Assembly: GCA_020638975.1 (NCBI GenBank)
Contig: JACKHN010000004.1
Span: 372,001 to 436,000, forward strand
DNA length: 64,000 nucleotides
Source: Planctomycetaceae bacterium
Lineage (GTDB): Bacteria; Planctomycetota; Planctomycetia; Pirellulales; Pirellulaceae
Direction: 5' to 3'
In this document: positions 49,768 through 59,418 of the stretch, in pieces
Position numbering within the stretch: the stretch's first letter is position 1
Layout: every line of letters begins with the position of its first letter
The notes under the pieces: generated by a model
What the model was told of the DNA's origin: nothing
Seen by the model: only the letters and a program-made list of their open reading frames with translations
Databases searched by the model: none
Translations under genes and position numbers: made by a program

Positions 49768-51321
49768 GTGGAGCGCGAAATCGTGCCGGACCTACAGATA
49801 CAACGCTTGATTGAGTACGTCCTTGAGGGCGAATCGCGGACGCTTGAAGCGAACCCCTCTGAATTGCAATGGTTGGGCGAGGCGACGGATGCACAGTTCG
49901 ACGAGTTTCTTCAAGCGTTGTTGGACACGGAGTTAACGGCTGCGAACAACCCTGCCCTAGGCGACGTGTTTCGACATATGATGTATCGGCTGCGACCGTG
50001 GGACCCGAGCAATCGTCGCCGACTGCCCACCACGACCGTACCGAAAATCGCCGCGTTATACAGGAAGCTGGGGCCGTCGAGTTCATCTCGCTGTCATCTG
50101 CTGCAACTACTGGCCGCATCGGCGATCCCTTACGAGTTGGCTGAGTTTGCAAATCTTGTGGTGGAAGACCCGCCCTCGGACGCGCCATCAGCACTCCTGG
50201 CATTCGGTCCGCTATTTCAGCACACGTCCTACGATGCGAACCAACTGTTCCCACGTTTACTAGACGCGTTGCAGCATCAAGTCGTGGCCGCGTCCATCAT
50301 CGATCTAGCGAATTTCCTCGTCCGGCATGGACTTATCGATCCTCATCCGGGAGTAACGCGAAAAGAACAGTTGATTGCGTTGCTCGGTGCCGTCGTCCAG
50401 CGACTGGCCCGCATGGAAGAGGACCCGACCAAGTTCGCTGCCACGCCTGAGGAGATCGCACAGCAAATTGATGATGCCATCGCGTTGGCAGTCTCGTTGT
50501 GTGACGCACTGGCGTTGATCGGTGACCGCGAAGCCGTTGGCAAGTTGTATCAGGCTTTGGAAGTTCGCCACCGACGACTGCACACGGAAGCCGCCGCAGC
50601 ATTGGCAAAATTCGGCGAGGAGCGAGGCAAGGACGCGCTGGTCGCCTTGGCGTCCGAGCCCGTAGCTCGATTGCGAGTGTTGGCGTATGCCGAAGAACTG
50701 AATCTGAATGAGAAGGTTGACGAACAGTTCACAACCCCAGTCGCCCGTGCCGAAGCGGAACTTGCCCTCTGGCTGGCGCAGCCTTCGCAGATGGGTATCC
50801 CGCCCTCACAGTTCGAGTTACTCGACTCGCGCGTGCAGCATTGGCCTGGGTACGACGAGCCCGTCGAGACCTTTCTCTTTCGCTTTACGTACCACTTGCC
50901 GGCAGGCGAGTACAGCAACGTCGGCATCGCTGGACCGCTGACCCATGCATTCGGCGCGGACTTGTTGGATCTGCCACCGGACGACATCTATGCGGCGTTC
51001 GCTGGCTGGCACGTCGAGCACGAAGATATCTTCGAGATGGATGCCGCAACGTTGACCGAGGCGCAACGGGTCGAGGTAACGCGTCTTGAGAGACGCCTTC
51101 GCGACCACGACTATGACGCCATTCAACCGACCATTTTCGGGATGTTCCTGGGTGACAAGGTACTCGTTGCTCGCGCGGTCAACGAGGGGCATGCGGGGAT
51201 TGCGGTCATCGACGAGCACGAACCCAGCTGGTTCCCCACTCGAAACACGTCGCGACCGATCGCTTCCTACGAAGCCTGTTGTATCTACAAAGGGCGCCGC
51301 CTTTTGCGGGCGTTTAACTGA
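49768..51321 (+). CDS. HEAT-repeat-like protein of unknown function
   Basis: A 517-residue, largely helical cytoplasmic protein with no signal peptide. Helical pairs such as HLLQLLAASAIPYELAEFAN, VAASIIDLANFLVRHGLIDP, CDALALIGDREAVGKLYQAL and EAAAALAKFGEERGKDALVA are HEAT-like. The last 170 residues (PVETFLFRFTYHLPAGEYSN, AFAGWHVEHEDIFEMD) form a separate mixed alpha/beta part. I do not recognise a named family. Start is GTG at 49768 or GTG 49783. No operon partner is evident. Confidence 0.7.
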   Translation: MEREIVPDLQIQRLIEYVLEGESRTLEANPSELQWLGEATDAQFDEFLQALLDTELTAANNPALGDVFRHMMYRLRPWDPSNRRRLPTTTVPKIAALYRKLGPSSSSRCHLLQLLAASAIPYELAEFANLVVEDPPSDAPSALLAFGPLFQHTSYDANQLFPRLLDALQHQVVAASIIDLANFLVRHGLIDPHPGVTRKEQLIALLGAVVQRLARMEEDPTKFAATPEEIAQQIDDAIALAVSLCDALALIGDREAVGKLYQALEVRHRRLHTEAAAALAKFGEERGKDALVALASEPVARLRVLAYAEELNLNEKVDEQFTTPVARAEAELALWLAQPSQMGIPPSQFELLDSRVQHWPGYDEPVETFLFRFTYHLPAGEYSNVGIAGPLTHAFGADLLDLPPDDIYAAFAGWHVEHEDIFEMDAATLTEAQRVEVTRLERRLRDHDYDAIQPTIFGMFLGDKVLVARAVNEGHAGIAVIDEHEPSWFPTRNTSRPIASYEACCIYKGRRLLRAFN

Positions 51322-51391
51322 CAGCAAGCCGCGTTTCGCGCATACTATCGTTCAACGCCCAAATCCTCGACTTGCCTCTTGGGAGTGCCTG

Positions 51392-52672
51392 ATGAATCGT
51401 CAACTCAATCGCCGTCGGATGATGCAAACCAGCGCTCTCGCAAGTGCGGGATTCTGGATCGGTACACAAGCCAAGGCAGCTGACTCGCCGAACGAGAAGT
51501 TGAACATCGCCTGCATCGGCATCGGTGGCCGCGGCGCCGCAAACGTCGGCGGCGTGGAAAGCCAGAACATCGTCGCGCTGTGCGATGTCGATGACAGCCG
51601 TGCCGGAAAGGCTTACGAAAAGCATCCCAAGGCCAAGAAGTACATCGACTTTCGCAAGATGCTCGACAAGATGGACAAGGAGATCGATGCCGTTGTCGTG
51701 AGTACACCGGACCACACTCACTTTCACCCATCGATGATGGCCATGCAGATGGGAAAGCATCTGTATTGCGAGAAGCCCATGGCGCACACCGTTTGGGAAG
51801 CTCGCGAGATGACAAAGATGGCGGCCAAGATGCGAGTCGCCACACAACTCGGAGTCCAGCGACATACACTGACGAACATGCACCGTAGCGTCGAGTTGAT
51901 CCAAGCTGGCGCGATCGGCAAAGTATCCGAAGTTCATTGTTGGATCAGCGGTGATCGCGGCATGCCCGCGATGCCAACCGATAAGATGGCGGCACCGCCG
52001 GGCTTGGATTGGGATTTGTGGCTTGGCCCGGCGAAGGAGCGGCCCTACCACACGGCATACTGTCCGTACGGCTGGCGGTTCTGGTGGGACTTTGGCACGG
52101 GCGAGACAGGGAACTGGGGCTGTCATATCCTCGACACTCCCTACTGGGCACTCGGCTTGAAGTACCCGACAAAGGTCGCAGGCTCGGGCCCTGCGATCGA
52201 CGATCAACGAACTCCCAAGGCGATGACGACTTCGTTCGAGTTCGCCGACCAAGGCGTGACGCTGCATTGGTATCACGCCAAGAACGGCCCACCGATTCTC
52301 CAAGAGAAGGGCTTATCGGATCGCGGCATGAACACGCTGTTTATCGGTGCCGACGGGATGTTGTTAACGGGATTCAGCAAATACAAGCTGTATCCCGAGG
52401 ACAAATTTGCCGAATTCAAGGCACCGGAACAAACCATCGAAGATTCACCGGGCTTCTACAAAGAGTGGTTCACGGCTTGTAAAGGTGGCCCACCCGCGAC
52501 CTGTGACTTTGACTACTCCGGCCCGTTGTCCGAGACTGTGTTGCTTGGCAACGCCGCTTATCGAGCCGGTGGCGGCTTCGATTGGGATGCCAACGCGTTG
52601 ACGGCCAGCGGAAACGAGAAAGTCCCACAATTCCTTCGCACCGAGTTTCGCAAAGGTTGGGAAGCCTATTGA
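51392..52672 (+). CDS. Tat-exported Gfo/Idh/MocA-family oxidoreductase
   Basis: A 426-residue protein starting with a twin-arginine signal: NRRRMMQTSALASAGFWIGT, cleavage near AKA-ADS. The mature part has the Rossmann motif CIGIGGRGAANVGG, IVALCDVDDSRAGKAYEKHP, VSTPDHTHFHP and the family EKP motif (YCEKPMAHTV) with catalytic Lys, then GVQRHTLTNMHRSVELIQAG and a second domain with WFTACKGGPPATCDFDYSGP. It should act on a sugar in the periplasm with a pre-bound NAD(P). Such exported paralogues are numerous in planctomycetes. ATG 51392 starts the signal; the frame is open upstream to 51086. Not obviously linked to neighbours. Confidence 0.92.
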   Translation: MNRQLNRRRMMQTSALASAGFWIGTQAKAADSPNEKLNIACIGIGGRGAANVGGVESQNIVALCDVDDSRAGKAYEKHPKAKKYIDFRKMLDKMDKEIDAVVVSTPDHTHFHPSMMAMQMGKHLYCEKPMAHTVWEAREMTKMAAKMRVATQLGVQRHTLTNMHRSVELIQAGAIGKVSEVHCWISGDRGMPAMPTDKMAAPPGLDWDLWLGPAKERPYHTAYCPYGWRFWWDFGTGETGNWGCHILDTPYWALGLKYPTKVAGSGPAIDDQRTPKAMTTSFEFADQGVTLHWYHAKNGPPILQEKGLSDRGMNTLFIGADGMLLTGFSKYKLYPEDKFAEFKAPEQTIEDSPGFYKEWFTACKGGPPATCDFDYSGPLSETVLLGNAAYRAGGGFDWDANALTASGNEKVPQFLRTEFRKGWEAY

Positions 52673-52731
52673 GTTTACGTGTGGCGTCGCGAGATTCGGC
52701 GAATGTCTTGACGACTTTCGCGACGCCGTGA

Positions 52732-54378
52732 ATGAACGAGAACGACGTGGAAGTTTCGCGAGATATAGTTGGTTTTGTCGGCGCCGACAGACCACGATTC
52801 GCCGACGAGACGGCGGCTCTAATACGCCGCCGGTTAGTGGCAGTTTCGCTGATCATTTCGATCGTTCTTGCCGCCGCCTTCCTGGGCAACCTTCTCCTCC
52901 CCAATGTCCCATTGTTAAAAGTCCGAGCGATCGTTCTGCTGATCTTCGTGACAAGCTGTCTTGTGTTGCGGAGCCGCGTGACGCTAAGTGCGTTTCAGCT
53001 TCGCGTCTTCGAGTTGGTTGATTTCGGTGCACTCGCCATTCATTTACTGCTGATGATGTATTTGCGAGTTGCGACGTTCGCATTGAGCGGCGACGCGGCT
53101 TCCGCGATCTCGGCACAGCAGCAATTCCTTTGTGCTTGCAGCGTGTCGATCCTGACCTATGGCATCTTCATGCCGAACACTTGGAAGCGGGCGGCGTTGG
53201 TGCTCGTTCCAGCAGCCAGCGCGCCCTACATCGTACTGGGTATTTTGCGATCGCGAGTCGTCGAAGTCACCGCAGCTCTCGACTCCAGTAACATCATGAG
53301 CCCTGTCCCGATGCCTTTTGTCGCGGCGATCATCGCCATCTTCGGCACGCACATCATCAACTCCGTCCGCCGCTCAGAATTCAAAGCTCGCCAACTCGGG
53401 CAATACCATCTTAAGGAGAAGCTTGGCATCGGGGGCATGGGGGTCGTCTACGAGGCGGAGCATCGCATGCTCAAGCGCCCTTGTGCCATCAAGCTGATCA
53501 AGCCCGAGAGCGATGCCGATACAAAGGCCATTGAGCAATTTGAGCGCGAAGTTCGTTCTACCGCAAAACTCTCGCATTGGAATACGGTCGAAATCTTTGA
53601 CTATGGCCACACCGAGGACGGCACGTTTTACTACGTCATGGAACTGCTGCCGGGATTGAGCTTGGAAGAACTCGTCGAACGGCATGGTCCGATGCCTGCT
53701 GCCAGAGCCGTGAGATTGCTTCGACAAACCTGTTGTGCGTTGCGAGAGGCTCATGCCGCTGGCTTGATCCATCGCGACATCAAGCCTGCAAACATCTTCG
53801 CTGCCCGCCGCGGTGGGATCACCGATGTCGCGAAGCTTCTCGACTTTGGCTTAGTCCGGCAAACCGTCGAAGATTCAGACGATACACAATCGGACAAACC
53901 TGGCAAAGGTTTTAGTGGTTCGCCCGCCTACATGGCCCCCGAGCAATCGGTCGATTTCGACAAGACCGATGGCCGCTCGGACATTTACGCATTGGGAGCG
54001 GTTGCCTACTACATGATCACCGGTCGACCGCCGTTCACCGGCAAGAATGCCTTCGAGGTGTTGAGGGCACACCACACGCGTGCCATCGTGCCGCCTTCTC
54101 AAGTCAACCCGTCCATTCCTGCGGACGTCGAGCAAGTGCTGCTTCGATGTTTGGCCAAGGAGGCCAAAGACCGCTATCAAAGTGCAGAAGCGTTAGAAGA
54201 AGCACTCGCAAGTTGTGAGTGCGCCGACGCCTGGACCGACAAGATCGCCGCCTCGTGGTGGTTGGAACACGAACCGCGAAATTCTGTGCAGCACAGTCGG
54301 AAGAACGCTGATGCGAGCGATACGGAAGCGGTCATCAGTGCGACCGTCGAAGTACAAACACCACCCGACGCGGATTAA
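52732..54378 (+). CDS. Serine/threonine kinase with N-terminal membrane domain
   Basis: A 548-residue kinase with an unusual order: six predicted membrane helices within residues about 35-212 (LVAVSLIISIVLAAAFLGNL, VRAIVLLIFVTSCLVL, FGALAIHLLLMMYL, FLCACSVSILTYGIFM, LVLVPAASAPYIVLGIL, PFVAAIIAIFGTHIINSV), then the kinase from about 224. The kinase is complete: GIGGMGVVY, Lys254 in AIKLIK, HRDIKPAN (347-354), DFG (371-373), APE and DGRSDIYALG. No sensor domain follows; the membrane part itself probably senses. The usual bacterial arrangement is kinase first, helix and sensor after. Starts 59 bases after the Gfo/Idh/MocA gene. Confidence 0.92.
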   Translation: MNENDVEVSRDIVGFVGADRPRFADETAALIRRRLVAVSLIISIVLAAAFLGNLLLPNVPLLKVRAIVLLIFVTSCLVLRSRVTLSAFQLRVFELVDFGALAIHLLLMMYLRVATFALSGDAASAISAQQQFLCACSVSILTYGIFMPNTWKRAALVLVPAASAPYIVLGILRSRVVEVTAALDSSNIMSPVPMPFVAAIIAIFGTHIINSVRRSEFKARQLGQYHLKEKLGIGGMGVVYEAEHRMLKRPCAIKLIKPESDADTKAIEQFEREVRSTAKLSHWNTVEIFDYGHTEDGTFYYVMELLPGLSLEELVERHGPMPAARAVRLLRQTCCALREAHAAGLIHRDIKPANIFAARRGGITDVAKLLDFGLVRQTVEDSDDTQSDKPGKGFSGSPAYMAPEQSVDFDKTDGRSDIYALGAVAYYMITGRPPFTGKNAFEVLRAHHTRAIVPPSQVNPSIPADVEQVLLRCLAKEAKDRYQSAEALEEALASCECADAWTDKIAASWWLEHEPRNSVQHSRKNADASDTEAVISATVEVQTPPDAD

Positions 54379-54492
54379 TTTCTATCGACCCACACGGATT
54401 GCGCGGACGCGTCATTCCTTGCGATGTGCCATTCCTCCACGCGAACTCAATCATCTCTAATCAGTAGCCCATTCCCCGTTGGAGACAAACCT

Positions 54493-55440
54493 GTGTCGAC
54501 GCGATTCAGTGACTTTAAACTACGAGATGCGACGTCGGTTCCGATGCCTGCCACTTCCCTGGCTTTTACGGAAGGTCCCGCCGTACACGCGGATGGATCC
54601 GTCTTCTTCTCAGACATCGAAAATAATCGGATCATCAAGCTCGCGCCCGATGGCACGCGCAGCGTCTTTCGCGAACCCAGCGGTCGCACGAATGGAAACA
54701 CGTTCGATCAGCAAGGACGTTTGTTGCATTGTGAAGGAGCCGAGTTTGGCCCCGGTGGCGGAAGGCGGATAACTCGCACGAACCTTGAAACGGACGAATA
54801 CGACGTTCTGACAGATCGGTTCGACGGAGTGCGGTACAACGCGCCGAACGACATCTGCGTAGACGGCAAAGGGCGAATCTACTTTACCGATCCCTGCTAC
54901 GGCGACCGCACGCAGATGGAGATGGAGATCGAAGGCGTCTATCGCATCGATCTCGACGGCACGGTCACTCGAATTATTCAACAACCGGATATCGAGCGTC
55001 CCAACGGGATCGCTGTCACGCAGGACTCGAAGCGGTTGTACTTGGTCGACAGCTGTCCGACGCTCGGTGGTAATCGCAAGATCTGGGCTTTTGATTTGGA
55101 CTCTCATGGCAATCCGTCGAACCAACGCGTCGTCATCGACTTTGCACCCGGTCGCGGTGGTGATGGTATGCGGCTGGATCTGGAAGGCAACTTATTGATC
55201 GCCGCCGGCATCATGTCACCGCGTGGGCCGCACGAGACGGCGGATGTACCACCAGGAATCTATCTCGTCACGCCGGAAGGCGAGCTGAAATCCCGCATCC
55301 CGATCCGAGAAGATGTACTTACCAATTTGGCGTTTGGCGGCGCGGATGGTCGCACGCTTTACATCACGGCAGGCAAGACGTTGTTCACGACTCGGGTCGC
55401 AATACCGGGGCAAGTCGCTTATCCGGTATGGACAGAGTGA
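54493..55440 (+). CDS. SMP-30/gluconolactonase family protein
   Basis: A 315-residue six-bladed propeller enzyme. Marks: FTEGPAVHADGSVFFSDIEN with the metal Glu, RTNGNTFDQQGRLLHCEGAE, YNAPNDICVDGKGRIYFTDP with Asn and Asp ligands, RPNGIAVTQDSKRLYLVDS, and LDLEGNLLIAAG. It should open a sugar lactone. The second SMP-30 protein in the window; the two share the family pattern but not an operon. GTG 54493 with GGAG 8 bases upstream is preferred over ATG 54424, whose extension has no family match. No signal peptide. Confidence 0.9.
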   Translation: MSTRFSDFKLRDATSVPMPATSLAFTEGPAVHADGSVFFSDIENNRIIKLAPDGTRSVFREPSGRTNGNTFDQQGRLLHCEGAEFGPGGGRRITRTNLETDEYDVLTDRFDGVRYNAPNDICVDGKGRIYFTDPCYGDRTQMEMEIEGVYRIDLDGTVTRIIQQPDIERPNGIAVTQDSKRLYLVDSCPTLGGNRKIWAFDLDSHGNPSNQRVVIDFAPGRGGDGMRLDLEGNLLIAAGIMSPRGPHETADVPPGIYLVTPEGELKSRIPIREDVLTNLAFGGADGRTLYITAGKTLFTTRVAIPGQVAYPVWTE

Positions 55441-55565
55441 TCGCGTCAAGCGTTGAAGTCTACGTGATCAACAAACTTTTGATCCGACGCGCACTATCAT
55501 TCCGATAGCACTCGAAGACGCGCACCCTTGCGCGATTCGATCTACTCTGGATTTGAGGTGGCAGC

Positions 55566-57125
55566 ATGTGGTGGTTTCCTTGGCTAGCGGGCGCGGTCAG
55601 TCTCGTTGCGATTTGGGTTTTGGTTGATATTGGCCAACGCCGACATGCGATCATTCACAACTTCCCGATCATCGGACACTTCCGCTATTGGCTCGAAACC
55701 ATCGGGCCGGAACTGCGTCAGTACATCGTCACCAGCAACAACGAAGAGCGTCCCTTCAGCCGCGATCAACGCAGCTGGATCTATGCCTCGGCCAAGAAGG
55801 AAAACAACTACTCGGGGTTCGGCACAGATAACGACTTGGAATTGTCGGCCAATCATCTGATCCTCAAACACGCGGCTTTTCCGTTGAGCGGACCAAGACC
55901 GGGCGACGCGGGTTACGACCCACGCTACCCGATACCTTGTGCGAAGATCATTGGTCAGCACCGCGGTCGCCCGAAAGCCTTCCGTCCTGCGTCGATTGTC
56001 AATATTTCCGCGATGAGCTACGGATCGCTCAGCAGCCGCGCCGTCGAAGCCATGAATCGCGGCGCGAAGCTGGCTGGTTGTATGCAGAACACGGGTGAAG
56101 GTGGTGTCTCGAAGCATCATCAGAACGGCGGCGACCTGATGTGGCAGATCGGTACGGGATACTTCGGGTGCCGAACGGAAGATGGCCGCTTCAACGAACA
56201 AAAGTTCGTCGAGGTCGTCCAAACGAATCCGATTCGAGCCATCGAGATCAAGCTGAGTCAGGGCGCCAAGCCGGGCCTGGGCGGTGTTTTGCCCGCAGCG
56301 AAAATCACCGCCGAGATCGCCGAGATTCGTGGTATTCCGATGGGCAAGGACTGCATCAGTCCTTCGTCACACCGCGAGTTTCGTGATGTCGACAGCTTGC
56401 TTGATTTCGTCGAACGATTGGCCGACTTGAGCGGATTGCCAGTCGGTATCAAGAGTGCCGTCGGGGAACTTCAGTTTTGGAAAGACCTTGCCAATCAAAT
56501 GGCGACGACGAACCGAGGTGTGGATTTTATTACCGTGGATGGTGGCGAAGGTGGCACCGGCGCAGCTCCGTTAGTCTTTGCAGATCACGTTGCGTTGCCA
56601 TTTAAGTTGGGTTTCGTGAACGTCTATCGCGAGTTCGTACACGCGGGCCTGACCGATCAAGTCGCGTTCATCGGATCCGGAAAGCTCGGGTTCCCGGAAG
56701 CGGCTTTGCTGGCGATGGCCTTGGGCTGCGACATGGTCAACGTGGCCCGAGAAGCCATGTTGTCGATCGGTTGCATCCAAGCGCTGAAATGCCACACGGG
56801 ACACTGCCCCGCAGGCGTCGCCACCCAGAACAAGTGGCTCATGTCTGGACTGGACCCCACCTACAAAGCCGCTCGCCTGGCAAACTACGTCGCGACACTG
56901 CGAAAAGAACTGCTTCAGTTGAGCCATGCCTGTGGTAGACAACATCCGGCGCTCGTTACGACCGACCACTTCACGATCCTGGACGACCACTTTGGCGGGA
57001 TGAGCGCCCGCGAATGCTTCCACTACGAAGCTGATTGGGGCGTGCCGAGCCAAGCGGACCGAGACGAAATCGTGCGGCTGATGTTGGGTGAACAGCTCGA
57101 TATTCGGGAGTTGGTTGCCACCTAA
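55566..57125 (+). CDS. FMN-binding glutamate-synthase-family protein
   Basis: A 519-residue protein with a single N-terminal membrane helix (WWFPWLAGAVSLVAIWVLVD) and then a GltB-like central FMN barrel: MSYGSLSSRAVEAMNRGAKL, NTGEGGVSKHHQNGGDLMWQ, IGTGYFGCR, SQGAKPGLGGVLPAAKIT, DFITVDGGEGGTGAAPLVFA and the 3Fe-4S-type Cys motif CHTGHCPAGVATQN. It lacks the glutaminase domain and the C-terminal beta helix, like stand-alone FMN_bind_2-type glutamate synthase proteins. Electron donor and substrate are unknown; glutamate synthesis cannot be assumed. Cytoplasmic-facing barrel tethered to the membrane. Confidence 0.9.
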   Translation: MWWFPWLAGAVSLVAIWVLVDIGQRRHAIIHNFPIIGHFRYWLETIGPELRQYIVTSNNEERPFSRDQRSWIYASAKKENNYSGFGTDNDLELSANHLILKHAAFPLSGPRPGDAGYDPRYPIPCAKIIGQHRGRPKAFRPASIVNISAMSYGSLSSRAVEAMNRGAKLAGCMQNTGEGGVSKHHQNGGDLMWQIGTGYFGCRTEDGRFNEQKFVEVVQTNPIRAIEIKLSQGAKPGLGGVLPAAKITAEIAEIRGIPMGKDCISPSSHREFRDVDSLLDFVERLADLSGLPVGIKSAVGELQFWKDLANQMATTNRGVDFITVDGGEGGTGAAPLVFADHVALPFKLGFVNVYREFVHAGLTDQVAFIGSGKLGFPEAALLAMALGCDMVNVAREAMLSIGCIQALKCHTGHCPAGVATQNKWLMSGLDPTYKAARLANYVATLRKELLQLSHACGRQHPALVTTDHFTILDDHFGGMSARECFHYEADWGVPSQADRDEIVRLMLGEQLDIRELVAT

Positions 57126-57520
57126 CTGACGATGTTGTCGTCCGTGGTCGGCAGGTCGTGAGCGGGAAGGTTCTCGTGTGGCATGTTGATCTCGTCGAGT
57201 CGCGGGGGCCCGACGATCGTTGGCTCGTCGGCGAGCGATTGGACCGCGCGAGTAGATCGCCCGACGCCCAGTATGGGCGAGCCCACTCCCATGATTTTCA
57301 AGGCCAATCGTCTGGACAACGCTCGCAGCGTGGTGAAGTCTCCTACTCGATTACCTGTTTGTCGTTTAACCATGTCGCAGCGCGACGGCATCCGGCAGAG
57401 GTCCATCGCGCGGCGACGGTGTTCAACGAGATAATGCCGAAAAAACGCGTTAGCATCGGCCAAACAATTACTGTCGCAAAACTCTTGTGGGATTGGCTTC
57501 CAGCCTGTCAATTCAGTCAT
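57122..57520 (-). CDS. Uncertain hypothetical frame
   Basis: A 132-codon minus-strand frame converging on the preceding gene. Its 3' part (LALKIMGVGSPILGVGRSTR, LADEPTIVGPPRLDEI) looks somewhat protein-like, but its 5' end is made of the hairpin repeat (encoding TGWKPIPQ) and no family is recognised. It may be a decayed remnant or chance. Confidence 0.25.
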   Translation of the reverse strand: MTELTGWKPIPQEFCDSNCLADANAFFRHYLVEHRRRAMDLCRMPSRCDMVKRQTGNRVGDFTTLRALSRRLALKIMGVGSPILGVGRSTRAVQSLADEPTIVGPPRLDEINMPHENLPAHDLPTTDDNIVS

Positions 57521-57544
57521 GACAGGCTAGAAGCCTATCCCACT
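57488..57544. repeat. 24-bp-arm hairpin repeat
   Basis: Arms 57488-57511 and 57521-57544 pair at 22 of 24 positions around a 9-base loop; the core is GGCTTCCAGCCTGTCA. Repeats built on GTGGGA-GGCTTCCAGCCTGTC are, to my knowledge, widespread in planctomycete intergenic DNA. It lies in a 600-base gene-poor gap between convergent genes. Confidence 0.7.
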
Positions 57545-57727
57545 TATTGTTTGGGCGGTGCTTAGGGTGCCCGATGATTGGTGATCGCAGTCTACCTCAG
57601 CCTCCAGCACACTTACCGAAGTTGAGCGAAGGGGGAACCCTTGAGCGACTCGTACCAAACTGTTAACGCCAATCCGCATCACTGCTCGGAGGGCAAGGGA
57701 CCCGCCAACCTTACAAACGGTTTACGG

Positions 57728-59113
57728 CTAGAACAACCCGCGCAGAATGAAGCCGCTGACGACTCCCGCTAACGCCGCAAGCGATGCGACAACGGCGAGC
57801 AGAATCGTCTGATTCTGACGCTGACGCCGTGGCAATTGTACCAGTGGCAACGGAGGAGGCAGCGGCCCAGAACGCCGCCGCGTCGGCAATTGTCTTGTAT
57901 CTTGGCTCGCCGCACTTCCCGATTCGGTTCCCTGGGACCACTGGCTGACGCTCTCAGCGCGACTCGAATCAAACTCTTCGGAATCGATGCGGGCACCGTC
58001 CGTTTCTTGAGCGGAGTCCTCAGATCCTGTAGGCAACGGCGGCGGAGTCCACGGCGACTTGGTCAGCGGTGCCGGGCTAACCCCGACTTCGGTCGCCCAA
58101 GGCTCAAGCCGCGCGGCAACTTCCGCTGCAGTCGGTATTCGCGACGCTGGATCCTTCTCCATCATATCCGCGATGACTTCGACGAACTCTTCGCTGATAT
58201 CGGGATTGAAGCGTTTCGGGTGCCAGGGCGTTTCCGCAAGATGGCGTTGTGCCTTGCTGTTCGGTGTGCCACCTGGAAATGGCACCTTCCCCGTAATTGC
58301 ATAGTACAACGTGCAACCCAGCGAATAGACATCACTGACGTTACTCACTTCGTGCGGATTGCGAATCTGTTCCGGCGAAAGGTAATCGGCGGTTCCAACG
58401 ATCTTGCCGGCTCGAGGGTCCGCATCGCCTTCGTTGATAAAACCGGCAAGCCCCAGGTCGGACACCTTTGCGATGCCTTCGGGAGTCACGAGGATGTTGC
58501 CGGGTTTCACATCGCGATGAATGAGATGGCTTTCATGAGCGTGGTGCAGTCCGCGCGCCGCTTGCATGATCACGCTGGCCGCTTGCTGCATCGTGAGCGG
58601 TCCATCGGAGCGAATGAGCCGACGCAAGTCCGTTCCTGGTACATACTCCGTCACGAGGTAATGAACGCTGCCGTCTTGTCCTGCGTCGTAAGCACGCACC
58701 AAGTTCGGATGATCCAGCTTGGCTTGCGTGCGAATCTCGCGAGTGAAATTAGAGATTGCTTCGGGAGTGGATTTGTGAACGGGCAAGATCTTGACCGCAC
58801 ATTCACGTCCCATGACGTTATGGACGGCTTTGAAGACTTGCCCCATGCCGCCCTGGCCGATGAAGTCGGTGACCAGATAAGGACCCAGGTTCAGCTTGTT
58901 CCGACCGGTCAACATTTGATCCGCTTGGTAACGCGTAATCACATGTGTGTCGACCAGCTTGTTCGCCAGGTTTTCGTCGGAGATCTCGCCCGCTGTGTCG
59001 CTGCCTACCGCCTCTTCGCGCAAAGCGCTCTCCGCGGCGTCCAGTTGAGCTTGCGCAACGAGGCCACTAAGGAGTGCAGCGTTGCGGAAGACGGATCGCG
59101 TTTTACTGGGCAC
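57728..59113 (-). CDS. Serine/threonine kinase with C-terminal membrane anchor
   Basis: A 461-residue kinase. An N-terminal stretch (ALLSGLVAQAQLDAAESALR, LANKLVDTHVITRYQADQML) is a planctomycete lead-in preceding the catalytic domain. Kinase motifs: GQGGMGQVF, Lys108 in AVKILP, HRDVKPGN (199-206) and SDLGLA (219-223, Leu for Phe in DFG, common in this group), then SPEQ and DVYSLGCTLYYAITG. A Pro-rich linker leads to one membrane helix at the end (LLAVVASLAALAGVVSGFIL). The short tail leaves no periplasmic sensor, so input must come through the helix or N-terminal region. Confidence 0.92.
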   Translation of the reverse strand: MPSKTRSVFRNAALLSGLVAQAQLDAAESALREEAVGSDTAGEISDENLANKLVDTHVITRYQADQMLTGRNKLNLGPYLVTDFIGQGGMGQVFKAVHNVMGRECAVKILPVHKSTPEAISNFTREIRTQAKLDHPNLVRAYDAGQDGSVHYLVTEYVPGTDLRRLIRSDGPLTMQQAASVIMQAARGLHHAHESHLIHRDVKPGNILVTPEGIAKVSDLGLAGFINEGDADPRAGKIVGTADYLSPEQIRNPHEVSNVSDVYSLGCTLYYAITGKVPFPGGTPNSKAQRHLAETPWHPKRFNPDISEEFVEVIADMMEKDPASRIPTAAEVAARLEPWATEVGVSPAPLTKSPWTPPPLPTGSEDSAQETDGARIDSEEFDSSRAESVSQWSQGTESGSAASQDTRQLPTRRRSGPLPPPLPLVQLPRRQRQNQTILLAVVASLAALAGVVSGFILRGLF

Positions 59114-59418
59114 GACTTCGTTCCAAGAGAAGTATTGGAGCGGAGGAATTGATCGAAAGGACGCTACAACTTACCGCGTCATCATCATCCGCGCCAAGCG
59201 TTTCGGAAAAGTAAGGTCAGCCTTTATTGTAATTCACGAGCCGGAAATGCCGAATTCCCGACAAATCGTGGTAGTGGTACAGTTTGAAACTCCGGAAAGT
59301 AGGACGGGCACTCCTGGCCGTCTACTGTCGGGCAAAAGTGCCCGACTTACGGCAAAGTGTGCCATTACCCAAATCGTTGTGAATCACGCCATCTCCCAAC
59401 GCGTTTCCGAGCCATGTG
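59114..59418. other. Gap with family-B repeat
   Basis: About 300 bases between the kinase and the symporter stop codon. Apart from the repeat at 59271-59368 I see nothing in it. Confidence 0.5.
59271..59368 (+). repeat. Dispersed repeat family B (98 bp)
   Basis: Starts GTAGTGGTACAGTTTGAAAC and ends AAAGTGTGCCATTAC, with internal GGGCACTCCTGGCC and GGGCAAAAGTGCCC hairpins. Same family as 31857-31954 and 33457-33555; the right terminal repeat has two substitutions. Confidence 0.8.

Noticed and set aside
57836..59152. Plus-strand open frame (438 codons)
   Set aside because: Antisense to the kinase at 57728-59113; low-complexity arginine-rich start.
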